Notes under the pieces: generated by a model | Seen by the model: only the letters and a program-made list of their open reading frames with translations | Database searches by the model: none | Told to the model about the DNA's origin: nothing | Origin: an uncultured Collinsella sp. | Lineage (GTDB): Bacteria > Actinomycetota > Coriobacteriia > Coriobacteriales > Coriobacteriaceae | Assembly (NCBI GenBank): GCA_902493145.1 | Contig: CABUOA010000041.1 | Coordinates: forward strand, 1-13,383 | DNA length: 13,383 bases | Reading direction: 5' to 3' | Part shown: positions 6,032 to 13,383 of the stretch, one piece after another | Layout of the letters: each line of letters starts with the position of its first letter | How positions within the stretch are numbered: position 1 is the first letter of the stretch | Program-made: the position numbers and the translations under genes

Positions 6032-8167
6032 ATGGGGCGCAATAACAAGCATAAGCGCGGTGCTCGCAATAAGCGTGGGCCGGTGCGCAGCGAACGCCGT
6101 CCGAGCCTGACCGGGCGCGTGCAGCTCCATGAGCATGGCGCCTATGTCATAACCGAGAGCGGCGACTACAAGGTTATGGGCCGCGGTAAGCGCGAGATCA
6201 TGGATGGCGATACCGTTGCCGTGAGCATTAAGAACAGCCCGCACGGTGAGCGGCGCGCCGTGATCGAAGGCGTGGTTGAGCGCGCAGCCATAAGCGTGGT
6301 GGGTACGTACCAGACCGCTGGTCCGCTCGGTGTGATCGAGCCGCTCGATTCGCGCCTGAAGGCCGACTTCTTCATTCTGCCCGAGGATACCTCGGCGGAT
6401 CGTCTGGGCGTCCACCCGGGTGATGCCGTTGTCGCGCGCATTTTGACCTACCCGACGCGCCTGGAATCGGGCACCGTGACGATCGAACGCCGCATTGGCG
6501 GAGATGACGCGCCCGATTTGGGCGTTCAATACGTGATGGCGCGTTACGGCTATACCGATAGCTATCCCGAGGCCGCGCTGGACGAGGCCGAGGGGCTTTC
6601 GCTCGATGTGTCCGCGGCGCTTAAGGACCCGCTCCGCCGCGATCTGCGCGACCGCTTTGTCATCACGATCGACCCGGTCGACGCGCGCGACTTTGACGAT
6701 GCCATTTCGCTTGAGCGCACGCCCGAGGGTGGCTACAAGCTGGGCGTGCATATCGCTGACGTTTCTCACTATGTGGCTTGGGACGGGCATATCGATCTTG
6801 AGGCTCGCCATCGTACGACATCGGTGTATCTGGCCGATCGCGTGCTTCCCATGCTGCCCGAACGCCTGTCCTGTGACCTGTGTTCGCTTCGCCCTGACGA
6901 GGACCGTCTTGCGTTTACCGTTGACATTGAACTCGATGCGCAGGGTCGCGTGCGGCATTACGATCCGTACCCCAGCGTGATTCGCTCGCGTGTGCGTATG
7001 GACTATGACGGCGCCGAGGCGCTGCTGGTGCGTGCCGGCGCGGTGGAGTATGGGGTGCTGGAAGGCGCCGCTGAGGATGTTGCGGCTGCTGAGGCCTCGC
7101 GCGAGGAGGCGCTTGAGCGCGGTCTTGCGTGCGAGGAAACTGCTCGCGGCTATAACGTCGACCTCGGCGATTTCCTTGTCGCCGCCAACGAACTCGCCGA
7201 ACTTCGCCGTCGTATTCGTCGTGCCCGCGGCTCAGTCGATTTTGACACGGCCGAGATTCGCGCTCTATTGGATGAGGACGGAGTACCCGTGCAGATTGTG
7301 GCGCGCGAGCGTTCGTGTGCCACGTCGCTTATCGAGGAAGCCATGCTACTCGCCAACGAGTGCGTTGCAGAGTGGCTGGCAGACCGTGATATCGAGGCCT
7401 GCTATCGCGTGCATGAGGATCCGAGCCCCGATAGCCTGCACGGTGCCGCCGTTGCGCTGGCGCAGCTGGGCATCATCGACGATCGCCGTGCTGCCGGTAT
7501 CGCCCTGGGGAGTCCCGATGAGCTACAGGCTGCAGTTGATGCTGCCGCCGGTACGGCCAACGCACCGCTCGTCAACACGCTGCTTCTGCGCAGCATGCAG
7601 CGCGCACTGTACAAGCCGCGCAACGAGGGCCACTTTGCGCTCGCCGCGCCGTGCTACTGTCACTTTACGAGTCCCATCCGTCGCTACCCCGATCTGGTGG
7701 TGCACCGCGTGCTCAAACTGCAGTTGGCCTATGAGCAGCTCGGCGGCAAGGACGCCCTGGTCCGTACGCCGCGGCTGATCGGCAAGGGGCGCGAGTCGCT
7801 GCCGCGCATTCTGCCGCAGATCTGCCGCGCATGCAGCGATGCCGAGCGCGCGGCAGATGCCGCTAGCCATGCGACGCAAAAGATCAAGATTGCCCAGTAC
7901 TATGAGGACCGTCTGGGCGAGCGCTATGCCGGAACCGTCTCGTGGGTTAGCAGCATGGGCCTCTTTGTGCGCTTGGACCTGACGCAGGTCGAAGGCTTGG
8001 TTTCGATCAAGAGCCTGGGCAACGAGTGGTTCGAGTTCGACGAGGATGCGCTTACGCTGACGGGCGCCGACACGGGGACTCGCTATGAACTGGGCCAGCG
8101 CGTGATTATCGAGGTCTCGCGCGTCAATACCACGCGTGGGCACTTGGACTTTAAGCTTATCCATTAG
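6032..8167 (+). CDS. rnr: Ribonuclease R (RNase II/RNB family 3'-5' exoribonuclease)
   Basis: This 711-residue protein degrades structured RNA from the 3' end and takes part in trans-translation and rRNA/mRNA decay. It begins with a Lys/Arg-rich tail (residues 1-25, KHKRGARNKRG) and OB-fold cold-shock-like domains to about residue 170. The RNB catalytic domain follows: IDPVDARDFDDAIS places the metal-binding aspartates at 214, 217/220, 222 and 223, and the conserved HFTSPIRRYPDLVVHR block starts at His544. An S1 domain occupies about 630-709, with YAGTVSWVSSMGLFVRL. The usual N-terminal winged-helix domain and the basic C-terminal tail of E. coli RNase R are absent, so it is somewhat shorter than that enzyme. 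ATG 6032 follows AAGGAGG at 6021-6027. A separate promoter and downstream terminator suggest it is transcribed alone. RNase II is less likely given the S1 context and RNase R-type active-site sequence. Confidence 0.93.
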   Translation: MGRNNKHKRGARNKRGPVRSERRPSLTGRVQLHEHGAYVITESGDYKVMGRGKREIMDGDTVAVSIKNSPHGERRAVIEGVVERAAISVVGTYQTAGPLGVIEPLDSRLKADFFILPEDTSADRLGVHPGDAVVARILTYPTRLESGTVTIERRIGGDDAPDLGVQYVMARYGYTDSYPEAALDEAEGLSLDVSAALKDPLRRDLRDRFVITIDPVDARDFDDAISLERTPEGGYKLGVHIADVSHYVAWDGHIDLEARHRTTSVYLADRVLPMLPERLSCDLCSLRPDEDRLAFTVDIELDAQGRVRHYDPYPSVIRSRVRMDYDGAEALLVRAGAVEYGVLEGAAEDVAAAEASREEALERGLACEETARGYNVDLGDFLVAANELAELRRRIRRARGSVDFDTAEIRALLDEDGVPVQIVARERSCATSLIEEAMLLANECVAEWLADRDIEACYRVHEDPSPDSLHGAAVALAQLGIIDDRRAAGIALGSPDELQAAVDAAAGTANAPLVNTLLLRSMQRALYKPRNEGHFALAAPCYCHFTSPIRRYPDLVVHRVLKLQLAYEQLGGKDALVRTPRLIGKGRESLPRILPQICRACSDAERAADAASHATQKIKIAQYYEDRLGERYAGTVSWVSSMGLFVRLDLTQVEGLVSIKSLGNEWFEFDEDALTLTGADTGTRYELGQRVIIEVSRVNTTRGHLDFKLIH

Positions 8168-8192
8168 CCAAATCTCGACTCATGGCGGGAGA

Positions 8193-8228
8193 GCGGAGGG
8201 CGGTCTTTCGGGGCCGCCCTCCGCATTT
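8193..8228 (+). terminator. Strong hairpin after rnr, probable terminator
   Basis: GCGGAGGGCGG (8193-8203) and CCGCCCTCCGC (8214-8224) are perfect 11-base inverted copies around a 10-base loop. Only ATTT follows, so the U-tract is poor, but position and stem stability fit a terminator for rnr. Confidence 0.7.
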
Positions 8229-8283
8229 GGATCATGGCTACCTTGCCGTCTGCTCGGCCGCCCGCTTACCTGCTATTCGAGAG

Positions 8284-8327
8284 GTAAAACCTACCAAAAT
8301 AAACCTGTCCCTTTTTGGCAGGTTTAC
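8284..8327 (+). promoter_or_regulatory. Overlapping palindromes in the recombinase leader
   Basis: TAAACCTG (8300-8307) and CAGGTTTA (8319-8326) form a perfect 8-bp stem with an 11-base loop. CCAAAA (8294-8299) can instead pair with TTTTGG (8313-8318), which lies in that loop, so the two stems exclude each other. A related half-site, GTAAAACCT, occurs at 8284-8292. The block ends 18 bases before the recombinase ATG. It could be an operator or recombination half-sites bound by the recombinase, or an RNA switch; which one is not decided by the sequence. Confidence 0.5.
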
Positions 8328-8344
8328 AAGAAAGCGGGGATGAG

Positions 8345-8950
8345 ATGGCGACGGTGTATGGTTATGCGCGGGTGAGTTCGCGCGATCAGAATCTTAATCG
8401 GCAGCTGGATGCGCTGGGCGCCTATGGCGTGGGCTCGGCGAATATTTATGCCGACCATGCGAGCGGCAAGGACTTCGATCGACCGCGCTATCGCGAGCTG
8501 CTGCACGTCCTGGGAGACGGGGACGTGCTGGTGGTGCTTTCTATCGACCGACTTGGCCGTAATTACTCCGAGATTCTTGAGGAATGGCGTCGCATTACCA
8601 AGGAGCTCGGGGTTGCCATTGTGGTGTTGGACATGCCATTGCTTGACACGCGCGCCAGGGCCAGCGGCGCGCCGGATGTGACCAATACCCTGATTGCCGA
8701 TATTGTGCTGCAACTGCTGAGCTACGTGGCGCAGGTGGAGCGCGAGAATATCCATCGGCGCCAAGCGGAGGGGATTGCAGCGGCGCGGGCGCGAGGGGTC
8801 CGTTTCGGTCGACCTCGCAAGCCGTGCCCTCCTCAGTTTGAGCTGGTACGCGATAGCTATGAGGCAGGCGATATTACCCGCAGCCAGGCAGCAAAGTGCC
8901 TGGGCGTGTGCGTGGGGACGTTCGATCGCTGGATGCGCGAGGCGGGGTAG
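8345..8950 (+). CDS. Small serine recombinase (resolvase/invertase family)
   Basis: This 201-residue site-specific recombinase belongs to the resolvase/DNA-invertase group, which cuts and religates DNA through a serine nucleophile. YGYARVSSRDQN places the catalytic serine at residue 11. SIDRLGRN (66-73) carries the conserved active-site arginines, and VERENIHRRQAEGIAAARA followed by FGRPRK is the E-helix and arm leading to DNA. A C-terminal helix-turn-helix spans about 176-199 (ITRSQAAKCLGVCVGTFDRWM). ATG 8345 is taken as start because the family consensus begins there; the ribosome-binding site (GGGGA) is modest. An in-frame TTG at 8315 lies inside the leader palindrome. No transposase, IS ends or integrase partner is next to it, so it is an orphan recombinase, possibly a remnant of a mobile element or a phase-variation enzyme acting elsewhere. 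Confidence 0.9.
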   Translation: MATVYGYARVSSRDQNLNRQLDALGAYGVGSANIYADHASGKDFDRPRYRELLHVLGDGDVLVVLSIDRLGRNYSEILEEWRRITKELGVAIVVLDMPLLDTRARASGAPDVTNTLIADIVLQLLSYVAQVERENIHRRQAEGIAAARARGVRFGRPRKPCPPQFELVRDSYEAGDITRSQAAKCLGVCVGTFDRWMREAG

Positions 8951-8956
8951 GGGTTT

Positions 8957-8971
8957 GCGCCGCTTTGGCGC
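8957..8971 (+). terminator. Small hairpin after the recombinase
   Basis: GCGCC-GCTTT-GGCGC begins 7 bases after the recombinase stop. It has a 5-bp GC stem and a pyrimidine-rich but not T-only tail (TTCCTGTTG). It may be a weak terminator. Confidence 0.3.
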
Positions 8972-9009
8972 TTCCTGTTGCGATTCAAATTTTGATACGG
9001 TGACGATGC

Positions 9010-9026
9010 CATTTGGGGCTACACTC
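9010..9026 (+). promoter_or_regulatory. Possible promoter core for the VanZ-like gene
   Basis: CATTTGGGGCTACACTC, with TACACT at 9020-9025 as a -10 candidate, lies 30 bases before the TTG start. It resembles the block ahead of rnr. TTGATA at 8992-8997 is too far away (22 bases) to be a normal -35. Confidence 0.35.
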
Positions 9027-9054
9027 GCTGATATTCAAAAAAGGAGGTAGGCCC

Positions 9055-9636
9055 TTGGCGCGCGTAAAACAAATAATCGGATGGACCGCGATCGTTCTGT
9101 TTACTGCAACGCTGGCGGGCATCTGGGTGCTGACGGAGCAAAATGCGGTGGAGACGTCGTTGCTGAGCGAGTCCACCGCGCGTGTGGTGGAGGGTCAAGC
9201 TACGGGCGTACAGGCTGCCGATGTCGCGGGTGAAGCTCAGACCGAGAACGGGATGACCGGGGGCACCGATTCGGCTGCTTCGAATGTCCGGTCTGGCCGA
9301 CTTGCTTCCATTCGCATGTGGGTGGGCACGAACGTCCGTCGCGTTGCCCATACCGTAGAGTTTTTCTTCGTCGGATTGTTCGCCTCGGTGGTCGTGGTTT
9401 GCTTTTCCAGGCGTCCGTGGAGCGTATGCTCCCGTTGCGTGCCCGTGTTGCTCTTTTGCGCCGTCTGCTCCGTTGGCGATCAGGTACATAAGATCTTTGT
9501 TCCCGGCAGGCATTTCGACGTTATCGATTTAGGATTCGATGCTGCGGGCTATGTCACCGCCATGCTGTTGGTATTGCTGGCAGCGGTGTTGGTGCGCCAT
9601 GCGACTCGGCCGATCGGCGCCCATGCGAGGCGCTAG
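9055..9636 (+). CDS. VanZ-like family membrane protein
   Basis: This 193-residue protein belongs to the VanZ-like family. VanZ itself gives low-level teicoplanin resistance; most chromosomal relatives have no established role beyond the cell envelope. TM1 is at about residues 6-25. A Ser/Thr/Ala/Gly-rich extracytoplasmic linker (about 30-90) follows. The family core is RRVAHTVEFFFVGLF (His99, Glu102), a hydrophobic segment, then the signature GDQVHKIFVPGRHFDVIDLGFDAAG (written here as GDQVHKIFVPGR then HFDVIDLG) and a last helix AMLLVLLAAVLV. TTG at 9055 is chosen because AAAGGAGG (9040-9047) is 7 bases upstream and the family normally starts just before TM1. An in-frame TTG at 9013 has no ribosome-binding site. 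It is monocistronic, and nothing next to it indicates a glycopeptide-resistance cluster, so a resistance role should not be assumed. Confidence 0.85.
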   Translation: MARVKQIIGWTAIVLFTATLAGIWVLTEQNAVETSLLSESTARVVEGQATGVQAADVAGEAQTENGMTGGTDSAASNVRSGRLASIRMWVGTNVRRVAHTVEFFFVGLFASVVVVCFSRRPWSVCSRCVPVLLFCAVCSVGDQVHKIFVPGRHFDVIDLGFDAAGYVTAMLLVLLAAVLVRHATRPIGAHARR

Positions 9637-9717
9637 CCGGTAACAAGCCCGTTTTTGATAATGCGATCTTGTTGAATTATTTTGTGTCGCGCGTATTTCC
9701 GAGCGGTCGGATTTGAG

Positions 9718-9744
9718 GGGCGAGCGGTAGAACGCTCGCCCTTT
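9718..9744 (+). terminator. Intrinsic terminator after the VanZ-like gene
   Basis: GGGCGAGCG (9718-9726) and CGCTCGCCC (9733-9741) form a perfect 9-bp stem with a 6-base loop and a TTT tail. A second small palindrome, CCGA-GCGG-TCGG, lies just upstream at 9699-9710. The structure separates the VanZ-like gene from the mur operon. Confidence 0.75.
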
Positions 9745-9766
9745 GTGCGCCACGATGCGGCACAAT

Positions 9767-9795
9767 GTACCGTAAAAGCTGTTTATATCCGGTAC
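9767..9795 (+). promoter_or_regulatory. Nested palindrome, candidate operator of the mur operon
   Basis: GTACCG (9767-9772) and CGGTAC (9790-9795) are inverted copies 17 bases apart. Within the spacer TAAA and TTTA form a smaller symmetry around AGCTG. AT-rich TTTATAT (9782-9788) could be a -10 element within it. The position, 46-74 bases before the regulator gene, suits an autoregulatory site for the RpiR-type protein; this is inference. Confidence 0.4.
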
Positions 9796-9840
9796 GAATC
9801 GTTCGTTGGTCTTTAATTCTTCTCAACGGAGGTGTTTGAG

Positions 9841-10692
9841 ATGGCAAACGGATTGCTTTTGCGGCTTCGCGAGCGTGAGCTCAGCGCGAGCCCGGCGGAA
9901 CGCAATGTCATCGCATATGTAAGCGCTCATCCGCACGAGGTGGTCGGGCTGTCCGTCCGCGGTCTTGCCGATGCCACGTTCTCCTCGCCCTCGAGCATTT
10001 TGCGCTTTTGCAAGCGCTTGGGTTTTGCGGGCTACAAGGAGTTCCAGCGCGAACTGATTGCCGAGCTGGCGCTCTTGGGTGACAAGAAAGACGTTGCCCT
10101 CGAGGACATCTCCATGGATGACAGCGTCGAACGTATCGTGGGGAAGGTGATGAAAAGCAACGTGCGCACGATCGAAGCGACGGCGCGAACGCTCGATTAC
10201 ACCGTCTTGGAGCGATGTGCGGCCTATCTTAAGCGGGCACGCGCGGTCAATCTGTTCGGTATCGGTGCCTCTCGTTTGGTCGCGCACGATCTGGCGCAAA
10301 AGCTCATGCGTGTCGACAAAGAGTGCCATCTGTACGACGACTGGCATGATCAGCTCTTGTGTGCCAAGAACATGCATGAGGGCGATATGGCAATCGCCTT
10401 TAGCTACTCGGGCTTGACGCAAGAGGTGCTGGGCTGCGCCGCCGAGGCCCAACGTCACAACTGTCCCGTTGTGGCCGTGACCAAAGTAGATGGATCATCC
10501 AAGCTTGCCACCATGGCCGATGCCGTGCTCGGCGTCGCTGCGAGTGAGCCCTTGGTCCGCAGCGGTGCCATGGCTTCGCGTATGGCCCAGCTTATGGTTG
10601 TCGATGCCCTGTACGCTGCTTACGTTGTCAGCGACTACGAACGGGCGACACATGTCATTAAGCAAAACTACATCGAGAAACAGGAAAGATGA
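9841..10692 (+). CDS. murR: RpiR/MurR family transcriptional regulator (HTH_6 plus SIS)
   Basis: This 283-residue DNA-binding regulator senses a phosphosugar. Residues 1-77 form the RpiR-type winged helix-turn-helix (SPAERNVIAYV, LADATFSSPSSILRFCKRLGFAGYKEFQREL). A SIS domain covers about 125-265, with FGIGASRLVAHDLAQKL (from about 139) and FSYSGLTQEV as sugar-phosphate-binding loops. ATG 9841 follows GGAGG at 9828-9832 with 8-base spacing; an in-frame GTG at 9832 overlaps that site and is unlikely to be used. It is the first gene of a cluster with murQ (10 bases apart), a PTS transporter and mupG, so the ligand is probably MurNAc-6P or GlcNAc-6P, as for MurR of E. coli and S. aureus. Whether it represses or activates is not shown by the sequence. 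The murR name depends on this context. Confidence 0.88.
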   Translation: MANGLLLRLRERELSASPAERNVIAYVSAHPHEVVGLSVRGLADATFSSPSSILRFCKRLGFAGYKEFQRELIAELALLGDKKDVALEDISMDDSVERIVGKVMKSNVRTIEATARTLDYTVLERCAAYLKRARAVNLFGIGASRLVAHDLAQKLMRVDKECHLYDDWHDQLLCAKNMHEGDMAIAFSYSGLTQEVLGCAAEAQRHNCPVVAVTKVDGSSKLATMADAVLGVAASEPLVRSGAMASRMAQLMVVDALYAAYVVSDYERATHVIKQNYIEKQER

Positions 10693-10702
10693 GGTGAATG
10701 AA

Positions 10703-11626
<924 letters not shown>

Positions 11627-11683
11627 GTGCGCGGCGTGATCTGATACGACATCCAGACGAGATACCCAATACAAGGAGGAGTT

Positions 11684-13114
11684 ATGACGAACAAAGAGCT
11701 GGCTCAAAAGCTGCTGGACCTTTTGGGCGGTAAAGACAACGTGCTGGCAAACGCGGCGTGCATGACGCGCCTGCGCGTGACCGTCAAAGACACGGGCAAC
11801 GTTGACACGGAGGGCATTAAGGCACTCGACGGCGTGATGGGCCTGGTCGAGGACGACACGATGCAGATCGTGTTGGGTCCGGGCAAGGTGAATAAGGTGC
11901 TCGAGGAGTTCTCCAAGTTCACCGGCCTTGCGAAAGGCGTTGCCGACGAGAGCGTGGTTGACGCTGCGGCCACAAACAAGGCCGCGCAGAAGGCCAAGTA
12001 CGAGTCCAAGCCGGTTCAGGCCTTCCTCAAGAAGATTTCCAATGTCTTCGTCGCCCTGCTTCCCGGCATCATTGCGGCTGGCCTCATCAACGGTATCTGC
12101 AACGTCATTAACGTCTCGACGGCAGGCGCGCTTGCAGGCGAGTGGTGGTACCAGGGCATTCGTTCCATGGGCTGGGCCCTGTTTGCCTATCTGCCCATCT
12201 TGGTGGGCTATAACGCGGCGCGTGAGTTTGGTGGCTCCGCTGCGCTGGGCGGCATCGCCGGCATGATGTGTATCGCCAACAGTGCCATGCCCCTGCTTGC
12301 GCCTGGCGCGGCTGATCCTGCCGCTGCCATTCTGCTGCCGCTCACCAATGCGCAGTACAACCCCGCAGCGGGCGGCATGATCGCGGCTCTTATCGCTGGC
12401 GCATTTTTTGCCTGGATGGAGCGTCAGATTCGCAAGGTTATGCCCAACGCACTCGACACATTCTTGTCCCCGCTGCTGGTGCTCATCATCGGCGCCTTTG
12501 CTCTGATGCTCGTCATCCAGCCGGTTGGCGCATGGCTGACGACTGCCATCTTTAGCGTTTTGACCTTTATCTTCGAGAAGCTGGGCGTCCTGGGCGGCTA
12601 TATCCTGTCGGCAGGCTTCTTGCCGCTGGTTTCCGTCGGCCTGCATCAGGCGCTCACGCCGATCCACGCTATGCTCAACGATCCCGACGGCGCTACCAAG
12701 GGCATCAATTACCTGCTCCCCATCCTTATGATGGCTGGCGGCGGCCAGGTCGGTGCCGGTTTGGCGCTGTACTTTAAGACCAAGAACGCCAAGCTCAAGA
12801 AGTACGTCGCAGAGTCCATTCCCGTTGGAATCCTCGGTGTGGGCGAGCCTCTGATGTATGCCGTTACGCTGCCGCTCGTTCGTCCGTTTGTAACGGCCTG
12901 CCTGGGTGCCGGATTTGGCGGCGCGCTCGCGGCGCTGCTTCACATCGGCACGGTTTCTCAGGGCGTTTCCGGTCTGTTTGGCCTGCTGATCGTCGTTCCT
13001 GGTCAGCAGCTCGGCTACGTTGCCGCTATGCTGCTTGCCTATGCCGCCGGCTTTGTCCTGACGTGGTTCTTTGGCGTCGACGAGCAGAAGATCAACGAGT
13101 TCTTTGGCGAGTAG
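11684..13114 (+). CDS. murP: PTS transporter subunit EIIBC, MurNAc/MurNAc-GlcNAc type
   Basis: This 476-residue phosphotransferase-system permease of the glucose superfamily imports and phosphorylates a sugar at the membrane. The EIIB domain covers about 1-85, with the phosphorylated cysteine in NAACMTRLRV (Cys26). A linker of about 20 residues follows, then the EIIC membrane domain (about 107-465) with many hydrophobic helices and the LPGIIAAGLINGI and GILGVGEPLMYAVTLPL blocks typical of EIIC. There is no EIIA domain, so a separate EIIA(Glc)-like protein must supply the phosphate, as with E. coli MurP (474 residues). The AAGGAGGAG site at about 11672-11680 precedes ATG 11684. It lies 57 bases after murQ and before mupG, which supports MurNAc or the disaccharide MurNAc-GlcNAc as substrate. 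Other sugars such as sucrose or trehalose cannot be excluded from sequence alone, but the context argues against them. Confidence 0.88.
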   Translation: MTNKELAQKLLDLLGGKDNVLANAACMTRLRVTVKDTGNVDTEGIKALDGVMGLVEDDTMQIVLGPGKVNKVLEEFSKFTGLAKGVADESVVDAAATNKAAQKAKYESKPVQAFLKKISNVFVALLPGIIAAGLINGICNVINVSTAGALAGEWWYQGIRSMGWALFAYLPILVGYNAAREFGGSAALGGIAGMMCIANSAMPLLAPGAADPAAAILLPLTNAQYNPAAGGMIAALIAGAFFAWMERQIRKVMPNALDTFLSPLLVLIIGAFALMLVIQPVGAWLTTAIFSVLTFIFEKLGVLGGYILSAGFLPLVSVGLHQALTPIHAMLNDPDGATKGINYLLPILMMAGGGQVGAGLALYFKTKNAKLKKYVAESIPVGILGVGEPLMYAVTLPLVRPFVTACLGAGFGGALAALLHIGTVSQGVSGLFGLLIVVPGQQLGYVAAMLLAYAAGFVLTWFFGVDEQKINEFFGE

Positions 13115-13122
13115 TTTGATAT

Positions 13123-13149
13123 CGCGAGCCGTGTTGCTCAGGGCTCGCG
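13123..13149 (+). other. GC-rich hairpin after murP
   Basis: CGCGAGCC (13123-13130) and GGCTCGCG (13142-13149) are perfect inverted copies around an 11-base loop, 8 bases after the stop. No T-run follows, so it may protect the mRNA 3' end or be unimportant. A better terminator lies downstream. Confidence 0.5.
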
Positions 13150-13181
13150 GCGCGCGGCAGATTTCTTGATGCTATGGTTGT

Positions 13182-13215
13182 GCCGGCGGGGCCAACTGCT
13201 CCGCCGGCCTTTTTT
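13182..13215 (+). terminator. Intrinsic terminator between murP and mupG
   Basis: GCCGGCGG (13182-13189) and CCGCCGGC (13201-13208) pair perfectly, followed by a C and six T residues (13210-13215). The mupG Shine-Dalgarno AAAGGAG starts at the next base, so transcription of mupG must either read through this structure or begin inside or upstream of it. Confidence 0.8.
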
Positions 13216-13231
13216 AAAGGAGTGTTGAAGC

Positions 13232-13383
13232 GTGAAAACGGGTATTTCGATTTATCTTTCCAACCCTCTGCAGGATATTGAGCGGACGATTGAACACGGT
13301 GCCGCGGCGGGTGCGCGCTATGCGTTCACCTCGCTGCATATTCCCGAGGATGGGGGAGCGGCGTATGCCGATAAGGTCCGTCA
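13232..13383 (+). CDS. mupG: MupG family protein (DUF871, 6-phospho-N-acetylmuramidase), N-terminal fragment
   Basis: The gene runs off the right edge; about 50 residues are visible. It starts with KTGISIYLSNPLQDIER and contains FTSLHIPEDGG, the typical first beta-strands of the MupG/DUF871 TIM-barrel family. In Staphylococcus aureus MupG hydrolyses MurNAc-6P-GlcNAc to MurNAc-6P and GlcNAc in the cytosol, upstream of MurQ. GTG 13232 is chosen because AAAGGAG (13216-13222) lies 9 bases upstream and the family consensus begins right there. It directly follows murR, murQ and murP, which strongly supports the same pathway. Catalytic residues are outside the window, so activity cannot be confirmed. 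Older annotations call such proteins 'outer surface protein', a misleading name. Confidence 0.87.
   Translation, partial: MKTGISIYLSNPLQDIERTIEHGAAAGARYAFTSLHIPEDGGAAYADKVR

Noticed and set aside
5960..6958. 332-codon antisense frame across the start of rnr
   Set aside because: No RBS or family motif; it is fully covered by the certain rnr gene and its upstream terminator.
8315..8344. TTG start giving the recombinase ten extra residues
   Set aside because: It lies inside the leader palindrome without a ribosome-binding site, and the family consensus begins at the ATG at 8345.
8345..8950. Recombinase as part of an insertion sequence or integrated element
   Set aside because: No flanking inverted repeats, target duplications, second transposase or cargo genes can be recognised around it within the window.
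9055..9636. Glycopeptide resistance determinant
   Set aside because: Only a VanZ-like protein is present, with no vanH, vanA or vanX genes nearby; the family is widespread in chromosomes without resistance.

Overview
The window looks like chromosome from a GC-rich Gram-positive of the Actinomycetota. A gut Coriobacteriia member such as Collinsella is the best guess. This rests on GC-rich third codon positions, strong AGGAGG-type ribosome binding sites, a split transketolase, an FtsE with a long Pro/Ala/Gln-rich N-terminal extension, and a Gram-positive-style MurNAc salvage operon. The genus is inferred; no rRNA or other marker is present. All genes read on the + strand.

Layout: (1) 1-281, the 3' end of prfB (release factor 2), followed by two hairpin-plus-U-tract structures. 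(2) 447-1337, a YitT-family membrane protein. (3) 1545-3318, a two-gene transketolase (N-terminal then C-terminal subunit, 1 bp apart) ending in a terminator. (4) 3319-3768, a 450-bp gene-free stretch holding a large, nearly perfect 124-bp inverted-repeat hairpin (3540-3663). (5) 3769-5896, overlapping ftsE and ftsX, then a terminator. (6) 6032-8167, ribonuclease R, then a strong hairpin. (7) 8345-8950, a stand-alone small serine recombinase with palindromes in its leader; 9055-9636, a VanZ-like membrane protein starting with TTG. (8) 9841 to the end, a MurNAc operon: RpiR/MurR-type regulator, MurQ etherase, MurP-type PTS EIIBC and, after a terminator, the start of MupG (6-phospho-N-acetylmuramidase family).

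Functionally, prfB, ftsEX and rnr are housekeeping genes for translation termination, division-linked cell-wall hydrolysis and RNA decay. The transketolase pair links pentose phosphates to glycolysis. The mur cluster forms a readable pathway. MurP imports and phosphorylates MurNAc or MurNAc-GlcNAc. MupG would split the phosphorylated disaccharide. MurQ converts MurNAc-6P to GlcNAc-6P plus D-lactate. The SIS-domain regulator probably senses a pathway sugar phosphate. The gene order closely resembles the Staphylococcus mupG-murQ-murP-murR set.

No clearly novel multi-gene system is visible. The points most worth a second look are the 124-bp hairpin element, the 171-residue extension on FtsE, the mutually exclusive leader hairpins upstream of the orphan serine recombinase, and the terminators that run directly into Shine-Dalgarno sequences ahead of yitT and mupG.
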